Positions 1-6,990 are shown, counted from the stretch's first letter. The stretch: DNA of 21,324 nt from Candidatus Staskawiczbacteria bacterium (GCA_943354455.1 CALRCB010000007.1:1-21324), one strand, 5' to 3'. Numbers and translations: made by a program. Notes: generated from the sequence alone by a model not told the origin.

Positions 1-420
1 CAAAAAAACCAACAATTGGTTGATGTTTTGCGCATGACATTGGCATCTATTAGTACTAAACAAAAAGAAAGGCGGTATAAAGAAAAATTAGAAATAGATC
101 CGGAATTATCTGATGATGAAATTATTACGGTTTTATCTTCTGAAATTAAGAAACGAAAAGATGCTATCGCGTTGTATGATCAGGGTGGAAGGCCAGAATT
201 AGCTGATAGAGAAAAATCGGAGATTGCCATGCTGCAGGCCTATTTGCCGGAACAATTATCAGAAGAAGAACTTAAAAAGCTGATTGAAGAATCAATTTCA
301 AAAAACGGAGTCACTGAGATTAAAGATATGGGGAAGATTATGGCTGACTTGACGCCAAAGGTAAAAGGCAAAGCCGACAATAGCGAAATTAGTAAAATAA
401 TTAAAGAGTTGTTATCTTAA
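1..420 (+). CDS. GatB/YqeY domain protein, 5' end outside window
   Basis: The reading frame is open from base 1, so the true start lies upstream and only about 139 residues are visible. The sequence has the YqeY pattern: a TLR-like segment seen here as DVLRMTLASI, an ELSDDEIITVLSSEIKKRKDA segment, an IAMLQAYLPEQLSEEEL segment, and a C-terminal MGKIMADLTPKVKGKAD stretch typical of the tRNA-binding-like tail. The family is homologous to the C-terminal part of the GatB amidotransferase subunit. Free-standing YqeY proteins are about 150 residues and their cellular role is unclear, so probably only 10-15 residues are missing here. The stop shares a base with the next start (TAATG), so the two genes are very likely cotranscribed and translationally coupled. 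Family confidence is high; function is not settled. Confidence 0.88.
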   Translation, partial: QKNQQLVDVLRMTLASISTKQKERRYKEKLEIDPELSDDEIITVLSSEIKKRKDAIALYDQGGRPELADREKSEIAMLQAYLPEQLSEEELKKLIEESISKNGVTEIKDMGKIMADLTPKVKGKADNSEISKIIKELLS

Positions 421-1094
421 TGGAACCACAAAAATTATTAACTGTTGGCCAATTATTTAAAAAAAGTTTTGAGTTTTATAAAAGTAAAATGTACACCATT
501 ATGGTGTTGGCGTTAATTCCTTTTGCTGGTTTTGTTATTATTTCATTGTTAAATGAAGCAATCGACCAATCGCCAAATAAAGGTTTTATGCTGAGCGTGG
601 GACTGATAACTTTTTTGATGGTATTGATTATTTTGGCTATAAGTTTTTGGATTCATATCGCAATTTTTTATCTGATAAAACAAAAAGATTCAGTTTTGGA
701 TGCTAAAAGTTTACTGAAATTTTTCTGGTCAAAAATAATTCCTTCTGCTTGGGTAATACTGCTATCTGGAATTATTTGTATTGTCGGATTTATTTTGTTA
801 ATTATTCCCGGAATTATTCTTTATATTTGGTTTAGTTTTGCTTTGTATGTGTTTGTGTTTGAAGATGCAAAAGGCATGCAGGCGCTTTATAAAAGTAAAG
901 ATTTGGTAAAAGGGTATTGGTGGCCGGTGTTTGGCAGATTATTTCTGTTTGGATTTTTAACCGCCTTTATCAGTTCAGTTCCGGTGATTGGGGACCTAGT
1001 AAATATCTTTTTCATGATACCACTGGGAGTTATCTATGCCTATTTTATCTACGAAAATTTAAAGACTGTAAAAACCAAACCAGGTATTTTATAA
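420..1094 (+). CDS. Polytopic membrane protein, glycerophosphodiesterase-membrane-domain-like
   Basis: This 224-residue protein is dominated by hydrophobic helices. The visible segments are about residues 25-48, 57-85, 110-135, a strong LLIIPGIILYIWFSFALYVF stretch, and two helices near 165-215. The IIPGIILYIWFSFALYVFVFED motif followed by a K/W-rich loop and GYWWPVFGRLF is typical of membrane proteins related to the glycerophosphoryl diester phosphodiesterase membrane domain and YciC-like families. No catalytic domain is attached, so it is not itself a phosphodiesterase. It starts on the last base of the upstream stop codon and is followed by a rho-independent terminator, so it ends the first transcription unit. 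The specific function is unknown. Confidence 0.7.
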   Translation: MEPQKLLTVGQLFKKSFEFYKSKMYTIMVLALIPFAGFVIISLLNEAIDQSPNKGFMLSVGLITFLMVLIILAISFWIHIAIFYLIKQKDSVLDAKSLLKFFWSKIIPSAWVILLSGIICIVGFILLIIPGIILYIWFSFALYVFVFEDAKGMQALYKSKDLVKGYWWPVFGRLFLFGFLTAFISSVPVIGDLVNIFFMIPLGVIYAYFIYENLKTVKTKPGIL

Positions 1095-1114
1095 TATCAA
1101 CTTAATCTAGTAGC

Positions 1115-1140
1115 AAAAACAGGCTGTATGGCCTGTTTTT
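1115..1140 (+). terminator. Rho-independent terminator after the membrane-protein gene
   Basis: AAAAACAGGC (1115-1124) pairs perfectly with GCCTGTTTTT (1131-1140) around the 6-base loop TGTATG. The right arm runs into a T tract, so it works as an intrinsic terminator on the plus strand. It separates the yqeY unit from the ybeY-fts unit. Confidence 0.85.
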
Positions 1141-1160
1141 TGTGTGATTTGTCAGTTTTG

Positions 1161-1182
1161 TGGTAAAATAATCGATTATAAT
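1161..1182 (+). promoter_or_regulatory. Candidate -10 elements for the ybeY-ftsA-ftsZ-comEC unit
   Basis: Two boxes lie between the terminator and the ybeY start. One is TAAAAT (1164-1169) preceded by TGG, an extended -10 pattern. The other is a perfect TATAAT (1177-1182) only three bases before the chosen ATG. The first would give a leader of about 10 bases. The second would put the start point at or inside the start codon. No convincing -35 is visible. Confidence 0.4.
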
Positions 1183-1185
1183 CAT

Positions 1186-1596
1186 ATGATAGAAATAAAT
1201 AATCTTACGAATTTTGTTGTGGATAAAAAGTTTTTTTTGGGGGTTGCAAAAAAGATTTTAAAAGGCGAAAATAAAGAAATGGAGAATGTATCCATTGCTT
1301 TTGTTACTCCTGCGGAAATCCAAAAGCTGAATAAAAAATATCGCAAGAAAGATAAACCGACTGATGTATTGTCGTTTGAAAGAGTGTCGGACTTTAAAGG
1401 CGAATGTTCTGAGGTAATTATTTGTCCTTCGGTGGTGCGCGAAAAAGCAAAGGATTCAAAGTTAAGTTTAAAAAAAGAGTTGGCTAAGATAATGATTCAC
1501 GGAATTTTGCACACGCTGGGCTACGACCACGAAATTTCACAAGCCGAAGAAAAAAGAATGGAAGAAAAAGAACAAAAGTATTTTTCAAAAGTATAA
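1186..1596 (+). CDS. ybeY: Endoribonuclease YbeY (rRNA maturation factor)
   Basis: YbeY is a zinc-dependent single-strand endoribonuclease that acts in 16S rRNA 3' processing and ribosome quality control in the cytoplasm. From the ATG at 1186 the protein has 136 residues and begins MIEINNLT, the usual start of the family. An in-frame ATG at 1144 would add 14 residues, including a CxxC, and lies against the upstream terminator, so I reject it. The zinc triad is visible as HGILHTLGYDH (His105, His109, His115). The upstream KKYRKKDKPTDVLSFE stretch is also diagnostic. There is no Shine-Dalgarno site. It heads a unit continuing into ftsA, with 23 bases between them. Confidence 0.93.
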   Translation: MIEINNLTNFVVDKKFFLGVAKKILKGENKEMENVSIAFVTPAEIQKLNKKYRKKDKPTDVLSFERVSDFKGECSEVIICPSVVREKAKDSKLSLKKELAKIMIHGILHTLGYDHEISQAEEKRMEEKEQKYFSKV

Positions 1597-1619
1597 GGTA
1601 ATAGTTTTTATTTTAATTT

Positions 1620-2855
1620 ATGACTAAAGGTCAAATCGTCACGGGGCTGGATATCGGAACAAGCACAATAAAAATTTTGGTTGCCCAAAAAAGACCATAT
1701 GCTTTGGAGGTTTTGGCTTCGGCCAGCATTCCTTCTTTTGGTCTGCGCCGGGGAGTGGTGGTCAATATTGAAGAAACCGCAAAAAATATTCAGCGATTAG
1801 TTGATAGGGTACAAAAAGATAATAATATTAATATTAATTCAGTTTTTGTGAATATTAACGGAAGCCACCTATATATTACTCCTTCGGATGGGGTAATTTC
1901 TGTTTCAAGGGCTGACCAGCGCATTTCAGAAGAAGATGTTGAAAGAGTTTTGCAAGCGGCCAGGGTAATTAATATTCCTTCTAATGAAGAAATCTTAGAT
2001 GTGTTTCCAAAAGAATTTATTATTGATGATCAAAAAGGCATCAAACATCCGGAAGGCTTGACCGGTATACGTTTGGAAGCAAAGGTAATTTTACTTTGTT
2101 ATTTTCAGTCATATTTTACCAATTTAACCAATGCGGTGTGGAACGCAAAACTTCAGACTAGCGATATTGTCCCATCGGTATTGGCGTCGGCTGAAGCAGT
2201 ATTGACTCCACAGCAAAAAGAATTAGGCGTGGCATTAATTGACATCGGGTCGGATACTACAAGTCTAGCCGTTTTTGAAGAGGGGGATTTAATTCATTTG
2301 GCCGTTTTTCCGTTGGGGTCAGCTAATATTACTAAAGATATTGCCATTGGGCTTAAAACGGAATTTAATATTGCCGAAGATATTAAAAAACAGCATGGCT
2401 CGTGTATGTTTTCTAAAACCGATGCCGGTAAAAAAGCCTTGGCTAAAAAGAAAATAGAAATTTTTAATGATACGGCATCCCTTTCATTTACTGAAAAAGA
2501 TTTAGCTAATATTATTGAGCCACGGGTTTCTGAGATTTTGGACTTAATGCAAAAAGAATTAAAAAAAATTGGCCGGCAGGAAATGTTACCCGGGGGAGTC
2601 GTAATTACCGGAGGCGGAGCAAAATTACCAAAGATAAAAGAATTGGTTCGCCAACAATTAAAACTTACTTGTGAGATTGGAATAATTAAGGGACTTGAAA
2701 ATATGGAGCAAGACCCAGCCTTGGCGACTGTTGCCGGATTGGTGTTGGGTGGAACCGAAATGGATGGCGAGGGGCATGGAGCTATGGTGGGGTTGGGATT
2801 TGCTAAAAACTTTTTCTCAAAATTTAAAAAAATGTTTAGGGTCTTTATACCGTAA
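1620..2855 (+). CDS. ftsA: Cell division protein FtsA
   Basis: FtsA is an actin-fold ATPase that anchors FtsZ filaments to the inner face of the membrane. The 411 residues match the normal length. Actin-fold motifs are in order: phosphate-1 GLDIGTSTIK near residues 9-18, phosphate-2 DIGSDTTSLAVF from Asp208, and the adenosine motif TGGGAKLPK from about Gly331. The last 20 or so residues (FAKNFFSKFKKMFRVF) form a basic amphipathic helix, the membrane-targeting sequence of the family. The stretch between residues 30 and 150 (SHS2/1C region) is present. The leader is AT-rich without a Shine-Dalgarno site, and ftsZ follows after 20 bases. The normal partner of FtsA is the FtsZ C-terminal peptide, which the adjacent FtsZ lacks. 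Confidence 0.95.
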   Translation: MTKGQIVTGLDIGTSTIKILVAQKRPYALEVLASASIPSFGLRRGVVVNIEETAKNIQRLVDRVQKDNNININSVFVNINGSHLYITPSDGVISVSRADQRISEEDVERVLQAARVINIPSNEEILDVFPKEFIIDDQKGIKHPEGLTGIRLEAKVILLCYFQSYFTNLTNAVWNAKLQTSDIVPSVLASAEAVLTPQQKELGVALIDIGSDTTSLAVFEEGDLIHLAVFPLGSANITKDIAIGLKTEFNIAEDIKKQHGSCMFSKTDAGKKALAKKKIEIFNDTASLSFTEKDLANIIEPRVSEILDLMQKELKKIGRQEMLPGGVVITGGGAKLPKIKELVRQQLKLTCEIGIIKGLENMEQDPALATVAGLVLGGTEMDGEGHGAMVGLGFAKNFFSKFKKMFRVFIP

Positions 2856-2875
2856 ATATTAAGTAAGTAAAAAAC

Positions 2876-3796
2876 ATGAATCCGAAAATAAAAGTGGTGG
2901 GGGTGGGTGGCTCTGGCGGTAATACTATTTCAAGGATAGCGAAGTTTAACGTACAGGGGGTTGAATTGATAGCCGTAAATACTGATGCCCAGGCTTTGCA
3001 TTTTTGCAAAGTGGAACATAAGATATTAATTGGAAAAAACACAACCCGCGGGTTGGGAGCGGGCATGGAGGCTGTTCTTGGTGCAGAGGCTGTAAACGAG
3101 AGTGCAAGTGAAATTACATTAGCTCTTAAGGGTGCTGATATGGTTTTTATTACCTGTGGGCTTGGTGGTGGCACCGGAAGTGGTGCGGCGCCGGTTATTG
3201 CCCAAATTGCCCGCGATATGGGTATTTTGACGGTGGTGGTAGTTACTACGCCATTTTCTTTTGAAGGGGATCAACGAAAAGAAGTTGCCAAATCAGCGCT
3301 CGCAAATTTAAAGGGAAAAACCGATTCTTTACTGATTATTTCCAATGATAATTTATTAAAAGTTATTGATGAGACAACGACAGTTTCTAATGCCTTTTTA
3401 ATGTGTGATGATGTGTTGCGTCAGGCAGTTTCCGGAATTACCGATTTGATTTTGGCTCCGGGAATTATTAGTATTGATTTTGCTTCGGTTGTTTCTATTA
3501 TGAAAAATTCGGGTCAGGCATTATTTGGCACCGGCAAAGCAACTGGTGAAAATCGGGCTATTGAAGCGGCCACCAAAGCAATTAATTCTCCGCTGTTGGA
3601 TTTTTCTATTAAAGGATCAAAAGGAATTTTATTTAATGCCTCAGGCAGTGATGTGACACTTAATGAAATAAAAATTGCGGCTAAAATTATCACTGAAAAT
3701 GTTGACCCAAAAGCACAAATTATTTTTGGCGCCGTAAAGGATAATGAATTAAAGAAAGGAGAAATTAAAATTACGGTGATAGCCACGAAGTTCTAA
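2876..3796 (+). CDS. ftsZ: Cell division GTPase FtsZ, tail-less and with an altered T7 loop
   Basis: FtsZ is the tubulin-like GTPase that forms the division ring. The tubulin signature GGGTGSGAAPVIA, the N-terminal KVVGVGGSGGN, DDVLRQAVSGITDLI and GENRAIEAATKAINSPLLD are all clear. The protein is only 306 residues and stops at ITVIATKF, exactly where the globular core normally ends. The disordered linker and the C-terminal peptide that binds FtsA, ZipA and other partners are absent. In the T7 loop the usual NxDFAD reads SIDFAS: Ser199, Asp201, Ser204. The aspartate equivalent to E. coli Asp209 is kept and that equivalent to Asp212 is replaced by serine. Only 13 bases separate it from comEC, so no tail is hidden by a frameshift. 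The start has no Shine-Dalgarno site. Confidence 0.94.
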   Translation: MNPKIKVVGVGGSGGNTISRIAKFNVQGVELIAVNTDAQALHFCKVEHKILIGKNTTRGLGAGMEAVLGAEAVNESASEITLALKGADMVFITCGLGGGTGSGAAPVIAQIARDMGILTVVVVTTPFSFEGDQRKEVAKSALANLKGKTDSLLIISNDNLLKVIDETTTVSNAFLMCDDVLRQAVSGITDLILAPGIISIDFASVVSIMKNSGQALFGTGKATGENRAIEAATKAINSPLLDFSIKGSKGILFNASGSDVTLNEIKIAAKIITENVDPKAQIIFGAVKDNELKKGEIKITVIATKF

Positions 3797-3809
3797 TTAT
3801 TTTAAGAAA

Positions 3810-5297
3810 ATGAGCCCATCGAAAACACTTTTCTATTTTTGCCTTTCATTTATTGCGGGCATTGGATTAAATTCTATTATTAAAATTCCTCAAATTTTCA
3901 TTTGGGGGATTTTTGTTTTAGGGCTTGGAATAATTATTACTTCTTTCTTCATTCGCTCAAGTTCGATGGTTATTTTTGGGTTCTGTATACTGGCACTATT
4001 GTTGGGAATTACTCGTTTTCAAATTTCGCAATTTACTATTGCCAACGATCAATTAAGTAAATTGAATGATACGCCCGATAAAATTACTTTAGTTGGCTTT
4101 GTTTGGGCCGAGCCTGATATCCGCCAAACTTCTAAAAAAATAAAAGTGAAGGTAGATGATAGTACGGTACTGGTCACTCTAAGTAATTTTAATACTGATA
4201 CGTATCAGTATTTAGACAGGGTGCAGCTGGTGGGAACTTTAAAAACCCCAGCAATATTTGAGGATTTTAATTACAAAAATTATTTAATGAAAGACGGCAT
4301 TTATTCGGTGATGGATTACCCTAAAATCGAATTAATTTCAGAAAAACACACCTATAACGTTTTTACTTATAGTTATGAAAAAATATTATGGTTAAAATCA
4401 AAATTACTGAATGGTTTGAATATAAACCTTTTTCCACCCCACAGTTTTATTTTAGAGGGTATGGTGTTTGGTAATGATAAAAATATGTCAGCCGAATTAA
4501 AAGATAAATTTAATGTTACGGGGCTTTCTCATGTAACCGCTGTGTCAGGCACTAATATCGTTATTATTATTTCTATGATGATGATAGTTTTACTAGCGAT
4601 GGGGTTTTGGCGGGGCCAGGCATTTTATCTTTCCGCCATTTTTATTTTTACTTACATTGTATTAATCGGCTTTCCGCCATCCGGTATTCGGGCAGCGGTC
4701 ATGGGATGTATTGGTCTTTCAGCCCAAAAACTAGGTAGGCAAAACACTAACTGGCGGATATTGGTGCTAGCAGGATCCTTAATGTTGATGCAAAACCCAT
4801 TGCTTCTGGCATACGATGTCGGATTCCAATTATCTTTCTTAGCGTCCCTTGGCATTATTTATCTGAAACCCTTGATAGATATTTTTTTGAAAATGGTCAC
4901 TCGCGAACATCTTAAATTCTTTACTGATTTAATGTCGGTTACCTTGGCCGCTCAAATAATCACCTTGCCCATTATTGTCTATAATTTTGGTAGGCTTTCG
5001 GTGATTGCGCCCATAAGTAATTTGCTGGCCTTGCCGGTAGTGGAAGCGTTAACAGTTTTAGGGTTTTTGCTTTCCATAGTTGGCGCCATTTTACCGTTTG
5101 CCAGTTTTCTTTTTTCTATTCCGTGTTGGTTTTTACTGACCTATTTTATGTGGGTATTAGATATTTTTTCAAAACCATGGGCAGTTTTAAGTATAGAAAA
5201 TTTCCCGTGGTTTTTTGTGGTACTGTATTACGCAATTATTTTTGTCGTTATTAAGTTTTTACAAAAATACCAAAAGCCAAAGTTTTTGGGATGCTGA
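3810..5297 (+). CDS. comEC: ComEC/Rec2-type DNA-uptake channel protein without the nuclease-like domain
   Basis: ComEC forms the inner-membrane channel that passes single-stranded DNA during natural transformation. The 495-residue protein has hydrophobic helices at the N terminus, a soluble OB-fold-like segment (about residues 85-180, DUF4131 type), then the polytopic Competence domain. That domain shows TGLSHVTAVSGTNI (Ser246) and GFPPSGIRAAVMG, both characteristic. Many full-length ComEC proteins are about 700-800 residues and carry a C-terminal metallo-beta-lactamase-like domain. Here the gene ends after the channel domain, and downstream DNA belongs to a convergent gene. Patescibacteria commonly carry type IV pilus and com genes, so a role in nucleotide or DNA acquisition is plausible, but it is inference. 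It is the last gene of the ybeY-fts unit. Confidence 0.88.
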   Translation: MSPSKTLFYFCLSFIAGIGLNSIIKIPQIFIWGIFVLGLGIIITSFFIRSSSMVIFGFCILALLLGITRFQISQFTIANDQLSKLNDTPDKITLVGFVWAEPDIRQTSKKIKVKVDDSTVLVTLSNFNTDTYQYLDRVQLVGTLKTPAIFEDFNYKNYLMKDGIYSVMDYPKIELISEKHTYNVFTYSYEKILWLKSKLLNGLNINLFPPHSFILEGMVFGNDKNMSAELKDKFNVTGLSHVTAVSGTNIVIIISMMMIVLLAMGFWRGQAFYLSAIFIFTYIVLIGFPPSGIRAAVMGCIGLSAQKLGRQNTNWRILVLAGSLMLMQNPLLLAYDVGFQLSFLASLGIIYLKPLIDIFLKMVTREHLKFFTDLMSVTLAAQIITLPIIVYNFGRLSVIAPISNLLALPVVEALTVLGFLLSIVGAILPFASFLFSIPCWFLLTYFMWVLDIFSKPWAVLSIENFPWFFVVLYYAIIFVVIKFLQKYQKPKFLGC

Positions 5298-5305
5298 TTT
5301 TTTGT

Positions 5306-5336
5306 AAAAAAAAGAGCCGAGGGAGTTCCTTCGGCT
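5306..5336 (-). terminator. Rho-independent terminator for the minus-strand gene ending at 5347
   Basis: AGCCGA (5315-5320) pairs with TCGGCT (5331-5336), with two further GG/CC pairs inside and a short loop. On the minus strand the hairpin is followed by a run of eight T (plus-strand A at 5306-5313), which fixes the direction. It also sits just beyond the comEC stop and may help separate the convergent units. Confidence 0.82.
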
Positions 5337-5346
5337 TGGTGGTTGT

Positions 5347-5865
5347 TTAAGTGAGCAATAGCTCGTGCGATGATTCAGATAGTTCTGGGACGTTGTCCAT
5401 TTTGTGGAACTCCAGAACCGGATCAAAGACGATTTCAGTCTTTTCGGTAGTAAATCTGGCGTAATAAAGCAAGATTTTCTTGTCGGGAAAGTGATGCTTT
5501 AAGAAGCTTCCAATAAATGGTAGATCGCTTCTTTCCTTTCCAAGGCGGTGGCACTTATGTGGCACCGTGTGATAGTAGGCACAATCCTCGTGCATGATCG
5601 CAACAAGAGTTTTTATGGAAGGGAATTTCTCGCAACCAAACTCGAGTTGTTTTTTTAGCCACTTAGCACGGCTTGGCATATCGGTCGGGTGGGCAAGTGC
5701 CACAGGACCCCCTGCGAATTTTTTCACAATGTCTCTTTCGTCATCATAACCCAAGTGTTTAATGAATCCTTTCATTGCGACTGCAAACCTCGGATCAATG
5801 CAGTGCTTAATGATTGCCCTTGGGCTTGGATTGACGACTGCCGGATACGTTAGCCAACTAATCAT
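5347..5865 (-). CDS. Diverged beta-carbonic-anhydrase-like protein
   Basis: With a start at the ATG at 5865 the protein has 172 residues. It contains HCIDPRF and, 70 residues on, IMHEDCAYY, i.e. Cys22-x-Asp24-x-Arg26 and His92-x-x-Cys95. This matches the zinc-ligand and Asp/Arg dyad spacing pattern of beta-class carbonic anhydrases (CxDxR ... HxxC). Between them is FAGGPVALAHP; the usual RNAGN motif is missing. The next two upstream genes carry the same pattern more clearly, which supports the reading. I prefer this ATG because AGAGG lies 8 bases upstream (5874-5878); a GTG at 5925 would add 20 residues. Hand-counted GC in one 60-base stretch (5581-5640) is 25/60, above most neighbours. Metal binding is likely; carbonic anhydrase activity is unproven. 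Confidence 0.62.
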   Translation of the reverse strand: MISWLTYPAVVNPSPRAIIKHCIDPRFAVAMKGFIKHLGYDDERDIVKKFAGGPVALAHPTDMPSRAKWLKKQLEFGCEKFPSIKTLVAIMHEDCAYYHTVPHKCHRLGKERSDLPFIGSFLKHHFPDKKILLYYARFTTEKTEIVFDPVLEFHKMDNVPELSESSHELLLT

Positions 5866-5873
5866 TGGAATCG

Positions 5874-5914
5874 CCTCTCTACATTCATTGTAAAGGTTCT
5901 GTTGAGTAACCTTT
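5874..5914 (-). promoter_or_regulatory. Leader of the diverged CA-like gene: Shine-Dalgarno, -10-like box and hairpin
   Basis: On the minus strand AGAGG (5874-5878) lies 8 bases before the ATG at 5865, and TACAAT (5887-5892) would give a start point near 5880. No -35 at normal spacing is evident. The box overlaps a 7-bp stem, AAAGGTT (5892-5898) with AACCTTT (5908-5914). GTTGAGTAA (5901-5909) also recurs inverted as TTACTCAAC at 5944-5952. The dyads could be regulatory or simply structural. Confidence 0.4.
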
Positions 5915-5961
5915 GCCAACCACACCGGCTAGCATCACCATTTTTACTCAACTAAAGGTAA

Positions 5962-6351
5962 CTATACTACTTTTTCTACTGTAGTCCAGTCTCCGTTAAC
6001 CCAGAGGGGGACGATTTCTACATCAAAGCCAAAAGACCCGACAGTTTTTATAGCTTGCTTTAAGTGTTCTGCTTGCTGTTGTTTTTCTACGGGGTTGCCG
6101 GCGCATCCAAAGTGCCCCACAATAGCCACAGTTTTTGTACCGTGATGTTCAACCGAAATAGCTACTCTTTTTTTAATGTTTTCAATAACTTGAGTATTGG
6201 CATTTTCAGCCAGAATTTTATTGGTTCCTGGTTCGGTTACCATGTCAACAAAATCGACTCCGTGGTTTTGCTTCATATAATCTTTTACGGCGTCTTGAAT
6301 TCGTCCATCCATGCAATTAATAGCACAAGCGAATGTTTTTTTAATTTCCAT
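5962..6351 (-). CDS. Small cytoplasmic beta-carbonic-anhydrase-like protein
   Basis: This 129-residue protein shows CMDGR (Cys13, Asp15, Arg17) and GHFGCAG (His80, Cys83), the CxDxR ... GHxxC metal-site signature of beta-carbonic anhydrases. The central VTEPGTNKILAEN replaces the RNAGN segment of classical enzymes. It is much shorter than typical beta-CAs (about 200 residues) and has no signal peptide. By eye it is about half identical, without gaps, to the protein encoded at 6435-6914, so the two are recent-type paralogues. The start ATG has no Shine-Dalgarno site; TATCAT (6360-6365) lies close enough to give a nearly leaderless message. No terminator separates it from the gene at 5347. It may hydrate CO2 or act as another zinc enzyme; no activity can be claimed from sequence alone. 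Confidence 0.78.
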   Translation of the reverse strand: MEIKKTFACAINCMDGRIQDAVKDYMKQNHGVDFVDMVTEPGTNKILAENANTQVIENIKKRVAISVEHHGTKTVAIVGHFGCAGNPVEKQQQAEHLKQAIKTVGSFGFDVEIVPLWVNGDWTTVEKVV

Positions 6352-6392
6352 ATAATAATATGATAATGCAAAAATAATATTTTACAAGGGCT

Positions 6393-6428
6393 AAAAAAAT
6401 AACCAGGGGTTTTATTTCTGGTTTTTTT
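6393..6428 (-). terminator. Bidirectional terminator-like hairpin between the CA-like paralogues
   Basis: AACCAG (6401-6406) pairs with CTGGTT (6418-6423), flanked by A7 (6393-6399) and a T run (6422-6428). On the minus strand it follows the gene ending at 6435 and is succeeded by a T tract, so it should end that transcript. It would also work on the plus strand. Confidence 0.75.
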
Positions 6429-6434
6429 GATTTT

Positions 6435-6914
6435 TCAATCAATTTTCTCGATAGTTTTAAAGTCTTCACAGACCCATAAGAGGATAATCTCCTCTTTAAC
6501 TCCCAGTCCCTCAAGGCGTTTTTTTGATGCCCTAAGGTGCTCTACTTGGTGGTCTTTATCGGTGGGGTTTCCGGCGCATCCGTGATGTCCCACAATAGCG
6601 ATGATTTTTGATTTGTGGTGGTGAACCGAAATATTCACTCTTGCTTCAATATCTTTTATGATTGCAGTTTCAGTGTTTTCGGCCAATATTTTATTTGGCC
6701 CGGCTTCTGTCACTGCATCCACGAATTCAACGTCGTAGTGCTTTTGAATGTATTGCTTTACGGCATCTTGGACTCGACCGTCCATGCAGTCCACGGCACA
6801 TCCGAATTTGCCGTTATGAGTGGCGAGCGATGATCTCTCTTTTATGGAAGAAATGACAATGCCGACCATAACTGCGGAAATACAAAAAAGAGCAGTTCGC
6901 ACGGAAGCTTTCAT
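6435..6914 (-). CDS. Membrane-anchored or secreted beta-carbonic-anhydrase-like protein
   Basis: With the ATG at 6914 the product has 159 residues. AGGAG lies 7 bases before it (6922-6926), which decides against the longer in-frame start at 6956. Residues 1-24 (a K/R-containing start, then ALFCISAVMVGIVISS) form an N-terminal signal anchor or uncleaved signal peptide with no clear lipobox. The remaining domain carries CMDGR (Cys43, Asp45, Arg47), VTEAGPNKILAEN and GHHGCAG (His110, Cys113). It aligns without gaps to the 5962-6351 protein, so the pair looks like one extracytoplasmic and one cytoplasmic version of the same fold. It has its own promoter and terminator, so is probably monocistronic. 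The CA-like fold is well supported; the reaction is not established. Confidence 0.78.
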   Translation of the reverse strand: MKASVRTALFCISAVMVGIVISSIKERSSLATHNGKFGCAVDCMDGRVQDAVKQYIQKHYDVEFVDAVTEAGPNKILAENTETAIIKDIEARVNISVHHHKSKIIAIVGHHGCAGNPTDKDHQVEHLRASKKRLEGLGVKEEIILLWVCEDFKTIEKID

Positions 6915-6961
6915 GGGCATTCTCCTGTAAGGGTACTGTAACAGGCTCGCAACCAAGTTAA

Positions 6962-6990
6962 ATTATAGTAAGTTTTTACCAAAAAAGCAA
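6962..6990 (-). promoter_or_regulatory. Promoter of the membrane-anchored CA-like gene
   Basis: On the minus strand TTGCTT (6985-6990) is followed after exactly 17 bases by a perfect TATAAT (6962-6967). The predicted start point near 6955 gives a leader of about 40 bases containing the AGGAG site at 6922-6926. It is divergent to the promoter of the gene at 7031. Confidence 0.7.

Noticed and set aside
1144..1185. Longer YbeY N terminus containing a CxxC
   Set aside because: The extension starts within a few bases of the upstream terminator, contains the candidate -10 boxes, and the family normally begins at MIEINNLT-like sequence.
3797..3809. Possible frameshift hiding an FtsZ C-terminal tail
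   Set aside because: Only 13 bases lie between the ftsZ stop and the comEC start, too short for a linker and peptide in any frame.
5866..5925. GTG start extending the diverged CA-like protein by 20 residues
   Set aside because: The ATG at 5865 has AGAGG at 8 bases; the extension overlaps the hairpin and -10-like box. It cannot be fully excluded.
6915..6956. Longer start for the anchored CA-like protein
   Set aside because: It would place the AGGAG site and leader inside the coding region and disturb a clean signal-anchor start.
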